DNA of 64,000 bases from Aeoliella sp052161615 (GTDB lineage: Bacteria; Planctomycetota; Planctomycetia; Pirellulales; Lacipirellulaceae): the NCBI RefSeq assembly GCF_052161615.1, contig NZ_CP197417.1:2170001-2234000 (forward strand), read 5' to 3'. Position numbers and translations under genes: made by a program. This document shows positions 25,494 to 34,709 of this stretch, one piece after another. The notes beneath the pieces are model-generated. The model saw only the letters and a list, made by a program, of their open reading frames with translations. It was not told where the DNA came from and searched no databases. Within the stretch, counting starts at the first letter, position 1, and every line of letters starts with the position of its first letter.

Positions 25494-27755
25494 CTACTCG
25501 GCCGCCGTCTTCTCGGCTTGCAGATGGCGTTCGAAGTAGTCGAGCATCGTCTTCTGCAAACGAAGCGAAAGCTCGGTGCCCGCCACCATATGCGTCGATC
25601 CTCGCAGCGGAAGGAAATCGTATGGACGACCCTCGTGGAACAAACGATCCACCAGCTTCACGCTGTGCAGGAAGTAGACGTTGTCGTCCGCTGTTCCATG
25701 CACCACCAGTAGCGGGCGGTCAAGCTTCGAGGCGTAGGTGAGCACGTTCGCCGCGTCGTATCCCGCGGCGTTGGCGTCAGGGAGGCCCATGTAGCGTTCG
25801 GTGTAGTGGGTGTCGTAGTCGTGCCAGTCGATGACCGGCGCGCCCGCGATCCCTGCATGAAACACATCGGGCCTTTGCATCACCGCCATCGCCGAGAAGT
25901 AACCACCAAACGACCAACCGGAGATCCCAACGCGTGTCATGTCCATTTCAGGAACTTGTTTCGCGAGAGCTTGGAGCCCCTGCACCTGATCTTCGAGCGG
26001 GGCTTCGATCAAGTTTCCCTTGATTGCACGCTCCCACTCCCTACCCCGCCCCGGCGTACCACGCCCATCGAGCGAAACCACGATATAACCATGATCGGCC
26101 ATCCATTGCTGCACGAAGTAACGCGAAGCGTCGGCGGTCACCGTTTGCGAATGAGGGCCACCGTACACGCTCACGATTACGGGAAGCTTCTTCCCTGCGA
26201 ACTCCTCGCCACGCGGACGAACGACCGCCGCTCGCATCGCAGGATTGTCACCAACAGTAAGGATCGTGACTTTCGGAACCACCTTCGGCTCGGTGCCCAC
26301 GCCCTTGAGCTCACCAAGCTGCTCGCCGGCCGGACTAAAGATGCGAATCGGAAGTTCGCCTGCGAGAGTCTTACCCCCTGTGATGTAAACTCCCGACTTC
26401 GACGAAAGCACCGCCCAATGCACACCAGGTTCCGAGGTCATCGCCTTCGGTTCCCCTTTGCCATCGAGCGGGACGCGAAAGAGCTGCGTCTCGGTCGGTT
26501 CGGGCGAAGCGGCGATGATGGCGGTGTTCGACGTGTGATCAACGCCCACGAGCGAACGGTAACCAAGCGTCATCGGAGTAAGCGTCGCGACCAATTTGCC
26601 GCTCGCATCGCGGTGTTCGAGTTCCCACGAGCCGTTTCGCTCGGTAGTCCACAGAAAACCTTTGCCATCCGAAAGCCACTTGGGCATGCCGGTTTCCAAA
26701 TTCACCCACGCAGAGTCGGTCTCTTCGAGGATGATCTTCGTTGTCCCCGTAGTCACCTCAACAGAAAGTAGCTTTTCCAGCGTTTGCTCGCGGTTTTGAA
26801 CCACCACCGCGAGCGGCGCGCCCTTCGCCCACGTTACGTTCGCAAGATACGGAAATGCATTACGATCCCAATCGACCCACTGCGTGTCACCACCAGCGGT
26901 ACTCACCACACCCAGTCGCACCTTCGCATTGTTTTTGCCGGGCCGCGGGTAACGCCACGACTGGGGAGCGGCAGCAGGGTTTGCGGGATCGGCGATGTAG
27001 AGAAGCTCCACGTCAGAGAGGTCGGTCTCCTGATAGGCAATCTGCTTTCCATCGGGCGACCACCAGTAACCCCGCATGCGATCCATTTCCTCCTGAGCCA
27101 CAAACTCGGCCACGCCGTACTCGCGGGTGTCGTTGGCATCCGTCGTCAGCGCGGTCACCTTGCCCGACGCAACATCAAGCACGTAGAGGTTTCCATCGCG
27201 CACAAAAGCAATCGACTTGGCATCAGGAGAGAATCGAGGATCCACCGGACCCTTACCACCAATTTCCAGCTTGCGAATCTCGCCCGAGGTTCGCTCCAGC
27301 AAGTACAAGTCACCAGAAAGAGGAAGGAGCACACGACTCGCATCGTCCGACAACTCGTATGCTGCGATACCACTAACGACCATCCGCAGCCGTTCGCGGC
27401 GGGCGAGCTCTTCGGTCGACAGCGTCTCCTGCTTTCCGCCAAGCAGCGATTCGGCGGAAGCGAGAACCTTCTCTTCGCCCGTCGCGATGTTCAGTTCGTA
27501 CAAACTCTGAGCGGTAGAGTCCGCTGTCGAACGAAGGAACAGCACCGATTTGCCGTCGGGCGTGATGCGAATGCTTTGCGGACGCCCCTGCGAGTAACGC
27601 CGTGTTTGATAGTACTCGCGAAGCAGATTGTCCAAATCAGAAGGTTCGTCGGCCATGACAGCAGGAGTTCCGAGAATGGTTAGGAGAGCGAGCAATCCAC
27701 AAACCAGCAGACGCGAACGACCACCAGCCAAACGAAGCGATAGAGACTTAACCAC
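25494..27755 (-). CDS. S9 family prolyl-oligopeptidase/DPP-IV-like secreted peptidase
   Basis: 753 aa from a GTG at 27755. A TTG at 27779 would add eight residues; neither has a clear Shine-Dalgarno and no ATG lies before the signal peptide, so the start is uncertain. Signal peptide: LLVCGLLALLTILGTPAVMA. The N-terminal half is a DPP-IV-type beta propeller (YWWSPDGKQIAYQETDLSDV with the EFVAQEEMDR Glu motif that reads the substrate N-terminus). The C-terminal hydrolase has GWSFGG (Ser at about 615), GTADDNVYF (Asp) and GSTHMV (His). It should cleave X-Pro or X-Ala dipeptides from peptides outside the cytoplasm. It is followed on the same strand by no gene for 0.9 kb and preceded by a C45-like gene. 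Confidence 0.93.
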   Translation of the reverse strand: MVKSLSLRLAGGRSRLLVCGLLALLTILGTPAVMADEPSDLDNLLREYYQTRRYSQGRPQSIRITPDGKSVLFLRSTADSTAQSLYELNIATGEEKVLASAESLLGGKQETLSTEELARRERLRMVVSGIAAYELSDDASRVLLPLSGDLYLLERTSGEIRKLEIGGKGPVDPRFSPDAKSIAFVRDGNLYVLDVASGKVTALTTDANDTREYGVAEFVAQEEMDRMRGYWWSPDGKQIAYQETDLSDVELLYIADPANPAAAPQSWRYPRPGKNNAKVRLGVVSTAGGDTQWVDWDRNAFPYLANVTWAKGAPLAVVVQNREQTLEKLLSVEVTTGTTKIILEETDSAWVNLETGMPKWLSDGKGFLWTTERNGSWELEHRDASGKLVATLTPMTLGYRSLVGVDHTSNTAIIAASPEPTETQLFRVPLDGKGEPKAMTSEPGVHWAVLSSKSGVYITGGKTLAGELPIRIFSPAGEQLGELKGVGTEPKVVPKVTILTVGDNPAMRAAVVRPRGEEFAGKKLPVIVSVYGGPHSQTVTADASRYFVQQWMADHGYIVVSLDGRGTPGRGREWERAIKGNLIEAPLEDQVQGLQALAKQVPEMDMTRVGISGWSFGGYFSAMAVMQRPDVFHAGIAGAPVIDWHDYDTHYTERYMGLPDANAAGYDAANVLTYASKLDRPLLVVHGTADDNVYFLHSVKLVDRLFHEGRPYDFLPLRGSTHMVAGTELSLRLQKTMLDYFERHLQAEKTAAE

Positions 27756-27824
27756 AGGAGTTTGCCAATGAGGATGCAAGCGACAGATACGAAGACACCA
27801 TTGTGGCCACCCTCGCGCCGCGGA

Positions 27825-29516
27825 TCAATCGCGGGCGACGGGTTGGGCGAAAACGTCTTCGAAATGGAACGTGGTCCACGGCTGGTAGGGGGCGTCCCAC
27901 GGTTCGGACTTCATCGAAGCCACCGCCACGTCGAACTCCAGCTTGTTCGGCCGGGTGATGATCGCGTACTCCGTAGTGCCGTGCGCGACGGTTTGGAGCA
28001 GCTCACGCATTTCGGCTGTGCCAACGCTGCGAGATGTCCGTTGCCATGCCGCAAGCTTTTGCGAACCCGCTTCGTAGCGGAAGAGCGACGAAAAACTGGG
28101 TGTGGTCTCGAACACCTTGCCTGGACGCTGCGCGGAAACACCGTAGAGCAGCGGATGGTTGCTCGCCGCGAGAGCTTGAGGAACGTGAGGTGCAACGTCG
28201 CCCGCGAAGCGCAGCCGATCGCCAAAACGATCGCCCTCGTGGAAGAAGGCGGGAGCTTGTTGACCTTCATAAGGAGTTGCGAACAACGTGATGCAGCCCG
28301 GCCCGCACGATCCACCGGCGGCGTTGTCGAAGCTGTCGATGAGCGATTGCACCTCGTCGGGCGTGGCGTTGGCGCCCTGCGTCGCGAGTGCTTGACGCAT
28401 GGTCCACGAAAAGAACACCATGTCGCGGACCGTCGGCCCCGGGGCCGTGATGCCGGCGTTCTCCATAGCGTAGAATCCGTCTTCGTTCATACCCGAAATG
28501 GTCGCCACGAAGCCGGGCCACATCATCGAGACGAAACGCTTCTGCCCCGGCTCGCTTGGCGAGACAGCCATCAGCAAGAAATGGCTGACGGTAACGCGAC
28601 GCAGGTCGATCTCGCCATCCATGTTCCGGCCCGTGACCATTCCACCATCGACGTCGGTCGACTTGGTTCGCTCGCCCCACGCGGCGAATTGCGTACAACT
28701 CGTTCGCATGGCCCGCGTTTCGATGTAGCCGTTGATGGCGTAGAGGTCCGTGAGGTTGAAGTCGCGATTGAGTTCCGGAATGTGCAGGCTTGCTCCCGAG
28801 GCCTTCATCCCTTCAATCACCGCTTCGCACTCGGCGGTGAATTCGGGGGGATAACGAAAGTGGGTGTGGAGGAACTTGGCGAAACCTTGCTCGTAGTCGC
28901 GAGCCGACTTCATCTTGTCTTCGAGGAAGTAGAAGCGAAAGAAGTCGATGATTTGCGGCGCGAGCAGCTTGCCATGAGCGAAGCCGCGTGCGTGAGCATC
29001 GCCCGTGAGTTGGAGCACGGGATAACCCTTCACGCGAACCAGCGATCCACCATCCGCGGACTGCGCGGCTTTGGGCATAGGAGTCGGAGCTTCCAGCTTG
29101 ATGCTGATTCCCACGGTTCGCACGGCTACAGGTACAAAGTCGCCTGAAGGTTGATTGGTGTACCAACCGAACGGTTCGGGAGTGGCCGGATCCCAGACGC
29201 CGTTGTCGTTGAGGTCGGCGAAAGCAAACAGGCAGTAGTACGGACCCGCCTCGATATTCAACGAGAACTCGGAAGCAGCCACTCGAAAGGATGCTGCTGG
29301 ATCGCTGGCAGCGGCGAGAATCTCGGGCTTGGTGGGCAGAATTGTCTCACCGGCTTCTGTGATGACAACTGGCAGCGCAAAGACTCGCTTGGGGGTAGCA
29401 GGGTCCTGCGGGCCTTCAATTGCTCCATCTAGCGTCGCACCGCCCGCCGCGACTGCAAACGATAGGAACATCGAAAGTTGCGTGATTACAAAGCAGCCTG
29501 GAAGCGGTTTCCGCAT
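27825..29516 (-). CDS. C45-family autoproteolytic acyltransferase/hydrolase, secreted
   Basis: 563 aa. Signal peptide MRKPLPGCFVITQLSMFLSF and following small residues. Residues 30-190 are a beta-rich N-terminal domain (FADLNDNGVWDPATPEPFGW). The C45 core starts near 195 with LQLTGDAHARGFAHGKLLAP; the candidate nucleophile C274 lies in MRTSCTQFAAWGE, followed by GRNMDGEI, and later FYAMENAGITAPGP. This matches the Ntn-hydrolase family of acyl-CoA:6-aminopenicillanic-acid acyltransferases and related amidases, in which the chain is cleaved just before the Cys. Substrate unknown. It lies between two other secreted hydrolase genes on the same strand. Confidence 0.85.
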   Translation of the reverse strand: MRKPLPGCFVITQLSMFLSFAVAAGGATLDGAIEGPQDPATPKRVFALPVVITEAGETILPTKPEILAAASDPAASFRVAASEFSLNIEAGPYYCLFAFADLNDNGVWDPATPEPFGWYTNQPSGDFVPVAVRTVGISIKLEAPTPMPKAAQSADGGSLVRVKGYPVLQLTGDAHARGFAHGKLLAPQIIDFFRFYFLEDKMKSARDYEQGFAKFLHTHFRYPPEFTAECEAVIEGMKASGASLHIPELNRDFNLTDLYAINGYIETRAMRTSCTQFAAWGERTKSTDVDGGMVTGRNMDGEIDLRRVTVSHFLLMAVSPSEPGQKRFVSMMWPGFVATISGMNEDGFYAMENAGITAPGPTVRDMVFFSWTMRQALATQGANATPDEVQSLIDSFDNAAGGSCGPGCITLFATPYEGQQAPAFFHEGDRFGDRLRFAGDVAPHVPQALAASNHPLLYGVSAQRPGKVFETTPSFSSLFRYEAGSQKLAAWQRTSRSVGTAEMRELLQTVAHGTTEYAIITRPNKLEFDVAVASMKSEPWDAPYQPWTTFHFEDVFAQPVARD

Positions 29517-29524
29517 GGCGAGTT

Positions 29525-31411
29525 CTAGTGGAGTGGATTTAGCGGGAGAACCAAATGCGATGGGTACTTGGTAGAGAAATAGACGCGTTGTTCGGCCGAT
29601 TGGTAGTCCTCTTCAGTCGCCTGCGGAATGTCGATGAACGTCTGCGGGTTGCGATCGATCAAAGGGAACCACGAGCTCTGCACCTGAACCATGATGCGAT
29701 GCCCCTTGCGGAACACATGATTGCGCGTGCGAAGGTTGATGGCGAACTCGGTGACTTCGCCTGGCACCAGCGGTTCGGGCTTGCTGAAGCTGTTGCGGAA
29801 CTTTCCTCGCAGCACGTCGTCGGCGATCATCAGTTGGTACCCGCCCATCTCCGGCTTTGCGGGGTACTGCTCGGGGTAGACGTCGATGAGCTTGACGACC
29901 CAGTCGCTGTCGGTGCCCGAAGTCGAAGCGTAGAGCACGGCTTCCAAATGGCCGGCGAGCTCCATGTCGGATTCGAGTGGCTCGGTAACGAACGTCAGCA
30001 CGTCGGGACGGCCGTCGACGAAGCGCTGGTCCTCGACCTTCCACAACTTTCCGGCGCGGTCGAAGCGGGGTTCTTTAAAGTCTTTGAGTCCGTTCCAGAA
30101 TCCCATGATCGGCCGGGCGGAGTAGGGAACGGGGTTCTCAGGGTCGGACGTGTAGCTGGCGTACTCCTCCACAGCGTCTTCCGCCGGAGGATCGAACGAG
30201 AGCTTGCGGTCGGGCTGGAGGTAGAGCTTCGTGGTGGGCTGATCGGTCGGAGGCCACTTCGGGTACTGCTTCCATTTGTTGGTGCCTGTTTGAAACAGCG
30301 TCGCCTCGCCGAGTTTCGGTGCGGGTGTCCCTTTCAAGTGATGGGCGAAGAACGGGGCTTCGATGTTCGCTTGGTAGTGGACCACGGTGTCGGAGCCAAA
30401 GTCGTACGCCCCCAGGTTCTCCGCCGGCCCACGATACCATTGGCCGTGCGCCCACGGGCCTACGACCAGTTGATTGAGATTCTTCTTGTCGAGCGACTCC
30501 AGCTTGTCGTAGATGTCGAGCGCTCCGCCGAGATTCTCCGCGTCCCACCAACCGACCACGTTGAGCGTCGGCACGGTGACGCTGGTGAGGTGAGGGAGTG
30601 TTCCACCCTCTACCCAATACTCGTCGTAGGTGTCGTGCTCCATGAAGTTATCCCAAGTGGGAGACACGTTATTCAGGTACTTGCGATTCATGTTCGACAG
30701 CGGACCGAGATCGAGGAAGAACTCGTAGCAATCGATCTGGTCGTATGGGAAGCGAGCGTTGGTGCTGGCGTCGAAGTCGAACAGATAGGGAAGCTCTGCG
30801 CTTGGCTGCAAACGAAACGCGCCGAAGTGGAAGAAGTCGTCGCCGATGAAGTAGTCGGAGGGCGATGCTTGCGGGCTCGCGGCCTTGAGCGCCGGGTGCG
30901 GATCGACCAGCGCCATCGTGACGTACCAACCCGGGTAGGAGACGCCGAGCATCCCGACGCGGCCGTTGTTGTTGGGGATGTTCTTCACCAGCCAGTCGAT
31001 GGAGTCGTACGCATCGGTACTCGCGTCGATCGCCTTGGGGTCGCGATGGTGACGCACCGGGCGGTTCCATTCGAACTTGCCCTCGGACTTGTGCCGCCCG
31101 CGAGCGTCCTGCACCACGATGAGGTACCCCTCTTTGGCGAGCTCTTTGAAGGTAGTGTCGAAGTGGCGAGTAAACCCGCCGTCCTCGCCCGAGATGCCGT
31201 AGGGCGTCCGCAGGAAGAGAATTGGGAGCTTGGTGGACTGCTGCTTGGGAGTGTAGATCTGGGTGTAGAGACGAACGCCGTCGCGCATCGGAACCATCGC
31301 TTCCGACTTTTGATAGGCCAGTTTGATGTCTTGCTCCGCTACCGCTGCGGCGGGCATCGACAGCAGGATCACCAAGATTGCAGGCACCAAGTAGGGACTT
31401 CGATCGGCCAA
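29525..31411 (-). CDS. CocE/NonD family serine hydrolase (X-Pro dipeptidase/acylase-like), secreted
   Basis: 628 aa from a TTG at 31411, preferred because GGGAG sits eight bases upstream and a signal peptide begins there (LVPAILVILLSMPAAAVA); an in-frame extension to 31630 is open but unlike coding sequence. The hydrolase domain has PMRDGVRLYTQIY, VVQDARGRHKSEG and the nucleophile elbow GVSYPGW (S158). The C-terminal jelly-roll typical of the X-Pro dipeptidyl-peptidase C-terminal fold follows (PLESDMELAGHLEAVLYAS, GHRIMVQVQSSWFP). The family includes cocaine esterase and glutaryl-7-ACA acylases. Eight bases separate it from the next gene, so the two are probably co-transcribed. Confidence 0.9.
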   Translation of the reverse strand: MADRSPYLVPAILVILLSMPAAAVAEQDIKLAYQKSEAMVPMRDGVRLYTQIYTPKQQSTKLPILFLRTPYGISGEDGGFTRHFDTTFKELAKEGYLIVVQDARGRHKSEGKFEWNRPVRHHRDPKAIDASTDAYDSIDWLVKNIPNNNGRVGMLGVSYPGWYVTMALVDPHPALKAASPQASPSDYFIGDDFFHFGAFRLQPSAELPYLFDFDASTNARFPYDQIDCYEFFLDLGPLSNMNRKYLNNVSPTWDNFMEHDTYDEYWVEGGTLPHLTSVTVPTLNVVGWWDAENLGGALDIYDKLESLDKKNLNQLVVGPWAHGQWYRGPAENLGAYDFGSDTVVHYQANIEAPFFAHHLKGTPAPKLGEATLFQTGTNKWKQYPKWPPTDQPTTKLYLQPDRKLSFDPPAEDAVEEYASYTSDPENPVPYSARPIMGFWNGLKDFKEPRFDRAGKLWKVEDQRFVDGRPDVLTFVTEPLESDMELAGHLEAVLYASTSGTDSDWVVKLIDVYPEQYPAKPEMGGYQLMIADDVLRGKFRNSFSKPEPLVPGEVTEFAINLRTRNHVFRKGHRIMVQVQSSWFPLIDRNPQTFIDIPQATEEDYQSAEQRVYFSTKYPSHLVLPLNPLH

Positions 31412-31654
31412 CGCTATGTCTCCCGCTGCTGTAGGGTTCCTCAAGGCAAGTCGCCGACGCGGCTCGCCCCGAAGGCAATCGTGCTTGATCAAACCGTGTG
31501 GCGTCAAGCACTTGCGCGGAATCGGCCGAGCGATGCGCGAGGCCGTGCGGGCCGGTTCCCATCCCGCGTACCGGGCGATTCCGCGGGTTGTCGGGGTTCG
31601 ATCGCGGGTAGAAATGCCCGATTTGGGCAATTGCTTCGGAATCCGCAGGGTCTC

Positions 31655-31684
31655 TGGACGTGATTTGCGGAAATGGGCTATACT
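31655..31684 (+). promoter_or_regulatory. Candidate promoter of rpsU
   Basis: TATACT at 31679-31684 with a partial -35 TGGACG at 31655-31660 (18-bp spacer), about 70 bases upstream of the rpsU start and pointing toward it. Confidence 0.4.
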
Positions 31685-31752
31685 ACGCGACTCGGCTGGA
31701 GACAGAGTCGCCCGCCGGTAAGCCCTTACAGCCCCAGGAGTTCGGAGTACCC

Positions 31753-31953
31753 GTGGTAAAGTTAACTCTTCGCGAACGAGAAACAGCCCAAGAGGCAGTG
31801 CGCCGCTTCCGCAAGTTGGTAGAGCGCAGCGGTATCAAGAAGGAAATCCGTGTTCGCGAGTTTTACGAAAAGCCCAGCGAGACCAAGCGTCGCGCCCGTC
31901 TCCGCGCCCAGCGTCGCAACCGCCGCGAGCGTTTGCTCCCCCGTGGTGCCTAG
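31753..31953 (+). CDS. rpsU: 30S ribosomal protein S21
   Basis: 66 aa from the GTG at 31753, with GGAG five bases upstream. The protein starts VKLTLRERETAQEAVRRFRK and continues with the basic SETKRRARLRAQRRNRR tail, the classic bS21 pattern, in which a short two-helix protein sits on the 30S platform and aids initiation. The longer open frame from 31660 is not needed. Monocistronic: its own promoter upstream and a strong terminator downstream. Confidence 0.95.
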   Translation: MVKLTLRERETAQEAVRRFRKLVERSGIKKEIRVREFYEKPSETKRRARLRAQRRNRRERLLPRGA

Positions 31954-32007
31954 TTCGCTCTGGTAGCGAAATGCGGTGGAATTGTCCGCTGCTGAACGAA
32001 TCAACGC

Positions 32008-32045
32008 AAACAGCCGGTCCATTTCTGGACCGGCTGTTTGTTTTT
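32008..32045 (+). terminator. Rho-independent terminator of rpsU (likely bidirectional)
   Basis: A 13-bp perfect stem (AAACAGCCGGTCC / GGACCGGCTGTTT) with a 6-nt ATTTCT loop, followed by GTTTTT. It lies between rpsU (+) and the convergent outer-membrane protein gene (-) and probably ends both, more weakly on the minus strand. Confidence 0.9.
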
Positions 32046-32074
32046 AGCAAGCTGACTTAGGCGCCCCTGCGGGA

Positions 32075-33265
32075 TTAGAACGCCGTTTCCAGTCGGACGA
32101 AGAAGCCATCGAACGCCATGATGTTGGCATCGTCGTAGCTGTTCTGAAGCTGGAAGTCGTACTCGTCGCGGAAGCCAAGATCGTGCCAAGCCGAGATGAA
32201 GTAACCAGTGCTCAGGCTCGTGTTGCGGGTCACGAACATCGAGGCACCGGCTTCAATTTCGGTGACGGGCACCACTTGGCGGCCGCCGAAGGTCTGAGTG
32301 ACCACGGGGCCGGGCACGCTACCAGACACGTCTTGCGAAGTCTGCGTGCTGTTGTACTGACCGACGAGCAGTGAGAGATCGCCCTTCATGTACATGCTGA
32401 ACACACCGCGACGTCCGAAGTAGCGACGTCCCAGCATACCGACGCGAGCACCGACGCCATCGAAGCTCGATCGCGAGTTGCCGTACTCGAGCAGGTCGTC
32501 GCCCGAGTCGACCGTGTTGAACAAACGATCGGTGTCGAAATTCACGGCACGCACGGCACCGGTGAAGGTAAGGTCCCACGCGGGGCACCAGTTCGAGCAA
32601 GGATCGCAGCAGTCGCCACACGGTTCGCAGCAATCATCGCAGCCCAGTGGCGAACCCAACGGAATGGTCTTCGACCAACCGAGATCGAACGAGTCGAGGC
32701 GGATATCGGCCGAGCCGACGACGCGCGAACCGTCGATGATGGGTGTTTGCTCCAAGGGCGCGATGATCTGGGTCGTGCTGGTTTCGGTGGGACTGATGAA
32801 GTCGCTGCCCGTGTCGAAGCGGCTGAACGTGAAGCGAACTTCTTCGCCACAGCAGTTGCGGCAACCGCCGTAGACGCGGAACGAGCTGTCGTAGTCGAAG
32901 TCGAACTGGTGGAACGTGTCGGTAAAGGTGGTGAGGTCACGCTCCAAGTAGGAAACGGCTTCGCTGGGCGTACCACGCAAGTACAAGTACTCGCCGCCGA
33001 CAAAGAACTGCGAGCCGCGGCCGGTGGGCCACAGGCTCAATCCGCCGCCGCTGGGGCCGCAATCGCAGTCGCCCAGGGTTTCGCAGGAATTGCAACTGGC
33101 GAGCTCTACGTCGCCTTGCAGTTGCCCGAGCGCACTGGCCCAGACAACGTCGCCAGTGCTCGAGGTGGCGTTGTGGCCGGCAGTGTTTACCTGCTGAGCA
33201 TTGGTGCCACTGGCCATCACTATCCCCAGCGTGAGGATAGCGCATGCGCTAAAGTATCGTCTCAT
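32075..33265 (-). CDS. BBP7/Lpg1974-type outer-membrane beta-barrel protein, Cys-rich
   Basis: 396 aa. Signal peptide RYFSACAILTLGIVMASGTNA. The mature part starts with a Cys-rich linker (SCNSCETLGDCDCGPSGGG), then alternating aromatic/hydrophobic beta strands (FFVGGEYLYLRGTP, VRFTFSRFDTGSDF, WDLTFTGAVRAVNF) and ends in a Phe (VRLETAF), as expected of a Bam-assembled barrel. A second Cys cluster (GCDDCCEPCGDCCDPC) lies near 207-226. This layout is known from planctomycetal BBP7-family proteins. Start supported by a G-rich stretch just upstream. Likely a porin-like outer-membrane protein; the Cys-rich loops are unusual for a porin and may bind metal or form disulfides. Confidence 0.82.
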   Translation of the reverse strand: MRRYFSACAILTLGIVMASGTNAQQVNTAGHNATSSTGDVVWASALGQLQGDVELASCNSCETLGDCDCGPSGGGLSLWPTGRGSQFFVGGEYLYLRGTPSEAVSYLERDLTTFTDTFHQFDFDYDSSFRVYGGCRNCCGEEVRFTFSRFDTGSDFISPTETSTTQIIAPLEQTPIIDGSRVVGSADIRLDSFDLGWSKTIPLGSPLGCDDCCEPCGDCCDPCSNWCPAWDLTFTGAVRAVNFDTDRLFNTVDSGDDLLEYGNSRSSFDGVGARVGMLGRRYFGRRGVFSMYMKGDLSLLVGQYNSTQTSQDVSGSVPGPVVTQTFGGRQVVPVTEIEAGASMFVTRNTSLSTGYFISAWHDLGFRDEYDFQLQNSYDDANIMAFDGFFVRLETAF

Positions 33266-33887
33266 CTAGATTCCCCCCAGAATCATTCGTTGTTCGGCAG
33301 ACGCGCTCTCCCCGAGCGATCCGCACGAACCCATGCCGTTCGTTGTACGCTGGGATCGCGTTCCTGGTGCTAGCACGGGTCAGCCGCCTTTGGAACGTAC
33401 CCCAACGCGCCCCGAAAGTCTTCGGGACAAGAGAAGTAATCGGTACCGACAGAACCGGTACTTTGGTATTTCTCGCTACAAGCGGCGAAAGCCGTAAACG
33501 TGGCAAAGTCGGTAAAGTTGCCAAGTGCGCAGCAAGAAGCGGCATTGTGGCGTGAGGGAAGTGCCACAATGCCGCCGAGAGGTGTCTGCTATCAACTCCG
33601 CCGAACTAGCGGCGGGGAATTTTACACGGAGGGCTTTGACGACGGCGACATGGCGTCGGACGACATCGGCGATGCGATGTGGATCGCGACCTTCGATGAA
33701 CGGACCGACTTGCCCCGCATGAGGCCATCAAATAGCGCTCGCGTACGCACCCTTCTAAACCGGATTGCACCAACATGACCGTAGTCTCCAGTAGACGACG
33801 CGTGCAGATTCGCAGGAGTTACCGAGCGTAGTACGCCCGGGGCACTCGATGGAAGCTTGCAGCGTTCACGGTGGAAAACAGGACTTG
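33266..33887. other. 0.6-kb spacer with consecutive hairpins
   Basis: No gene is supported; short open frames on both strands lack codon character or start signals. Between 33431 and 33615 lie at least four inverted repeats, listed as a separate candidate structured RNA. The rest shows nothing recognisable. Confidence 0.55.
33431..33615. ncRNA. Candidate structured element: run of hairpins
   Basis: Four stems in a row: GAGAA/TTCTC enclosing CGGT/ACCG (33431-33474), TGGCAA/TTGCCA (33501-33523), a perfect 12-bp stem CGGCATTGTGGC/GCCACAATGCCG with an 11-nt loop (33540-33574), and CCGCC/GGCGG (33598-33615) followed by a short TTTT. The order of stems ending near a T run fits a small RNA on the + strand, but no promoter was identified and a mobile-element remnant is equally possible. 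Confidence 0.3.
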
Positions 33888-34709
33888 TTAACGCCGCCGC
33901 CATCGCACTGCTGCGACGCCAGCGAGCCCTAGACCAACGAGTGCCCACGAACTGGGTTCGGGAATGGGCGTGTTGCCACCTCCGCCTGTGAAGACGTCAA
34001 TCCCTTCCATCACACCATAAGGCCGGACGAATTGATTGAAGTACTGCGATTGCGGACCGGTGACGGTGTAGTCGGGGAGTTGGGTCTCGGCCAGGGCGGT
34101 CATCGCCGGGTTGTTCGGATCGGTGAACGTCGCGGTCATGATTGAATTGTCACTATCGCCATTGCCGTCCAAGTTATTCATGTCGAACAGCACCAACCGG
34201 AAGTCGGGATGCGGAAACAGACCCGGCACATTGGCATCCGGGTCGATATCAATGCCGAAGCGGGCAATCTGACCCGGTGCGAGACCACCGTTGGCGAAAG
34301 TGAGCGTCAGCACGTTGCCTGTGGAAACCACCGACGAGAAGCTGGCGTTCGGAGTCGAATTGCTCATCGTGGCGTACTGGCCCATGTAGCTATTCGAAAA
34401 ATTGTAGTTGGTATCGCCAATGGTCATGCTGAACTGCGTCAGGTTGCCGGTGGAACCTACGTCGTTCTTCACTTCGATCCATGGCATGCTGCGTGCGGCG
34501 ATTCGCTGGTAGGGCGAATCCCACATGGCGAACATCTTGTACTGCATGTCGCCGGGGTGTTCGAGCACCATTTCGCTCTCTGTGAGCTTAATCTCGAATC
34601 CAACGTCCCCCAGGGCAGCCGAAGCTTGTGGTGTGGTGACAAACAATGTTGTGCAAAGGGCAAGCATCAGGCCGCTTGCGAAGCGCGCGCAATGGCGTGC
34701 TGTTTTCAT
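33888..34709 (-). CDS. PEP-CTERM exported protein
   Basis: 273 aa; the ATG at 34709 has GAGGG eight bases upstream. Signal peptide FASGLMLALCTTLFVTTPQASA; the mature domain is beta-rich (GFEIKLTESEMVLEHPGDMQ, FGIDIDPDANVPGLF). The C-terminus is IPEPSSWALVGLGLAGVAAV plus RWRRR, a textbook exosortase signal. No relatives of known function recognised. It stands alone between two long gene-free stretches. Confidence 0.85.
   Translation of the reverse strand: MKTARHCARFASGLMLALCTTLFVTTPQASAALGDVGFEIKLTESEMVLEHPGDMQYKMFAMWDSPYQRIAARSMPWIEVKNDVGSTGNLTQFSMTIGDTNYNFSNSYMGQYATMSNSTPNASFSSVVSTGNVLTLTFANGGLAPGQIARFGIDIDPDANVPGLFPHPDFRLVLFDMNNLDGNGDSDNSIMTATFTDPNNPAMTALAETQLPDYTVTGPQSQYFNQFVRPYGVMEGIDVFTGGGGNTPIPEPSSWALVGLGLAGVAAVRWRRR

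Noticed and set aside
29555..31663. 702-aa + strand frame
   Set aside because: Fully antisense to the CocE/NonD gene, which has a complete hydrolase domain and signal peptide; the open frame follows from GC-rich codon use.
33500..33778. 92-aa + strand frame
   Set aside because: Reads through the 12-bp hairpin, no Shine-Dalgarno and no recognisable domain.
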